Source of the DNA: Bacteroidetes bacterium RIFCSPLOWO2_12_FULL_37_12
GTDB lineage: Bacteria > Bacteroidota > Bacteroidia > 2-12-FULL-37-12
Length of the DNA stretch: 64,000 nucleotides
Reading direction: 5' to 3'
NCBI GenBank assembly: GCA_001769655.1
Contig: MEPC01000002.1
Span: 62,001-126,000 of the forward strand
Below the pieces are notes generated by a model, which ran no database searches, had not been told where the DNA came from, and saw only the letters and a list, made by a program, of their open reading frames with translations. A program made the position numbers and the translations under genes. This document shows positions 62,800 through 64,000 of this stretch, in pieces; within the stretch, counting starts at the first letter, position 1; every line of letters begins with the position of its first letter.

Positions 62800-64000
62800 C
62801 TACCGCACATATACATCCACCCTTCTGTTAATCCTGCTGATTCCGGGTGTCAGCGGTTCAGCTTCCCCTTTCGATTCAGCAGTGATTCTTTCAGCAGATA
62901 GTTGATATTTTTTGAGCAGATAATTTCTTAATGCATCCGCCCTGCGCAAACCTAACTTAAGGTTAAAATCATCACTACCCGCCGGGTCGGTATTTCCTAC
63001 AATCTTAATATTAATTCCAGGATTCCATTTAATAGCTCGGGCGATAATGGCAATATTTTCATAATTCGATTCATATTTTATAGTGTCACTCCTGCTATCA
63101 AAAAATACCGGAGGAAAATAAATTGATGCGGCACCGGCAGATTGTATAGTGACACTGATTCCCCGTGAATTTACCAACGCACCGGAAATGGTGTTTGGTT
63201 CCTCATCTCTGCTGTCAGGCACTCCATCTTTGTCGGCATCAAGCGCAATGCCCCTTTCATCCACAGTGACACCCTTTTCTGTAAATGGGTCCATATCCAT
63301 GCTGTCGGGTACGCCATCGCCGTCAATATCGAGCATGGATTTGTCGCCTATCTGATTGGCGGCAATAAACTTCAATTGGTTTTCAAGATTGTTAACTTTA
63401 TTTTTCAAACTATCCATTTTATCTAATAATTGTTTGTTGGCTATATCAGGATATTCCGGTTTTCGTGACACCTCTTCATTTTCATCGGTTTCTTTTGGTT
63501 TTCCGAATTTATAAGATACCAGAATTTCATGGCTCAATCCTGAAAATTTTAATACATCACCTGCGTACAAATCATACGCATAACCAATGCTGAATTGTTT
63601 ATTTAAACGGATACCTGCATTGAAAACCATGGCAAAATCCTGCTTATAGGAAGCCGCTATCCAAGCTTTATCTACAAAGTCAAGCAACATATTTATATCA
63701 AACTGCATTCCTGCCGTAGGAGATATTCTCATAAGGAATGAGGGGGTAAATAATACCTTGCTTTCTTCTTTGTTGCCGAAAGTAAATTTAGATGAAATCA
63801 AATAATGGCGGTTCAATTGAAAATAAGTTTGCTGGTCGGGGGTGCTGAACGTGACTTTATTATTCATGAATTGTGGCACCGCGGCGCCTAATTCAAATTT
63901 GTTCAGAACTAAGTTAAAACCAAGATTGCCCTCGGGCGCTGTATTGTGAAATGATTTAGCAGTGACAAGAGGGTCGATGGTCGGAATAGTCGCCTTTGAT
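62800..64000 (-). CDS. PorP/SprF-like protein with OmpA-type C-terminus (partial)
   Basis: At least 400 codons, still open at the right window edge, so the N-terminus is missing; the apparent start at 63879 is a GTG inside the coding frame, preceded by NLGFNLVLNKFELGAA. The N-terminal part resembles the PorP/SprF membrane protein of the type IX secretion/gliding system (VPQFMNNKV, GIRLNKQFSIGYAYDLYAGD). Then follow a coiled coil (LDKMDSLKNKVNNLENQL), two thrombospondin-3-like calcium repeats (DIDGDGVPDSMDMDPF and DADKDGVPDSRDEEPN) and an OmpA domain with GNTDPAGSDDFNLKLGLRRA, ALRNYL and INRRVDVYV. It probably anchors to peptidoglycan. Confidence 0.9.
   Translation of the reverse strand, partial: SKATIPTIDPLVTAKSFHNTAPEGNLGFNLVLNKFELGAAVPQFMNNKVTFSTPDQQTYFQLNRHYLISSKFTFGNKEESKVLFTPSFLMRISPTAGMQFDINMLLDFVDKAWIAASYKQDFAMVFNAGIRLNKQFSIGYAYDLYAGDVLKFSGLSHEILVSYKFGKPKETDENEEVSRKPEYPDIANKQLLDKMDSLKNKVNNLENQLKFIAANQIGDKSMLDIDGDGVPDSMDMDPFTEKGVTVDERGIALDADKDGVPDSRDEEPNTISGALVNSRGISVTIQSAGAASIYFPPVFFDSRSDTIKYESNYENIAIIARAIKWNPGINIKIVGNTDPAGSDDFNLKLGLRRADALRNYLLKKYQLSAERITAESKGEAEPLTPGISRINRRVDVYVR

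Noticed and set aside
63877-63879. GTG as start codon of the PorP/OmpA hybrid
   Set aside because: The frame stays open to the window edge and the upstream residues continue the barrel pattern, so this GTG is an internal valine.

Overview
The window is AT-rich (about 36% G+C by eye) chromosomal DNA from a free-living member of the Bacteroidota. Clues: TAnnTTTG-type promoter boxes, a PorP/SprF-like protein and a type IX secretion sorting tail, an alpha2-type glycyl-tRNA synthetase, eukaryote-like GT3 glycogen synthase fused to a phosphorylase, and weak or absent Shine-Dalgarno sequences. I see no insertion sequence, prophage, CRISPR array or rRNA operon. Nearly all the space is housekeeping or envelope genes, with one tRNA (Arg, CCU).

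Layout. 1-378: N-terminus of a membrane pyrophosphatase (minus strand, runs off the window). 511-1806: folC. 1895-14521: a minus-strand block that reads nnr, a very large NtrY-like histidine kinase, a 1197-residue secreted or outer-membrane protein, a TonB-like domain protein, a methionine-type aminotransferase, an omega-amidase-type nitrilase and an SDR epimerase. 14868-18990: plus-strand eno, ftsB-like, GT2, ECF sigma factor, rsmG. 19168-24889: a small unknown protein, a secreted beta-propeller protein, then comA-like/dedA/aroE as an overlapping minus-strand group and a TPR protein. 25099-28428: glyS, tdk and an unknown. 28415-33884: the cell-shape operon mreB-mreC-mreD-mrdA-rodA (minus). 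34059-38432: a serine hydrolase and a large propeller/barrel protein. 38511-42701: an MBL hydrolase, an orphan TRAP permease and a two-component pair. 42810-51949: a glycogen cluster (debranching enzyme, GT4, GH57, GT3-GT35 fusion). 52029-58633: tRNA-Arg, unknowns including a type IX cargo candidate, an Nramp-USP fusion with its MntR-like regulator, and a glycosyltransferase. 58680-64000: a sodium symporter, a small HMA protein, an RlmI-like methyltransferase, a small outer-membrane protein and a PorP/OmpA hybrid truncated by the window edge.

The most unusual signals are not genes. The interrupted palindrome AGTGNCACT occurs about 19 times, all inside coding regions, where fewer than one copy is expected by composition; the A/T-centred form alone is found 15 times. 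This resembles a genome-wide signal (Chi-like, uptake-like or HIP1-like) rather than a regulatory site. In addition, the intergenic gaps are full of short structured repeats of several families: a 30-bp palindrome in six copies, TATACCCC octanucleotide islands (one about 155 bp long directly in front of the TRAP permease gene), and long inverted repeats built from CACAGAG, CGCAGAT or GGATTACACGGATT-like words.

Start sites were chosen from family alignments recalled from knowledge, from TAATG/ATGA overlaps and, in one case, from a promoter box that excludes an upstream ATG. No database search was possible; names rest on motifs visible in the translations.
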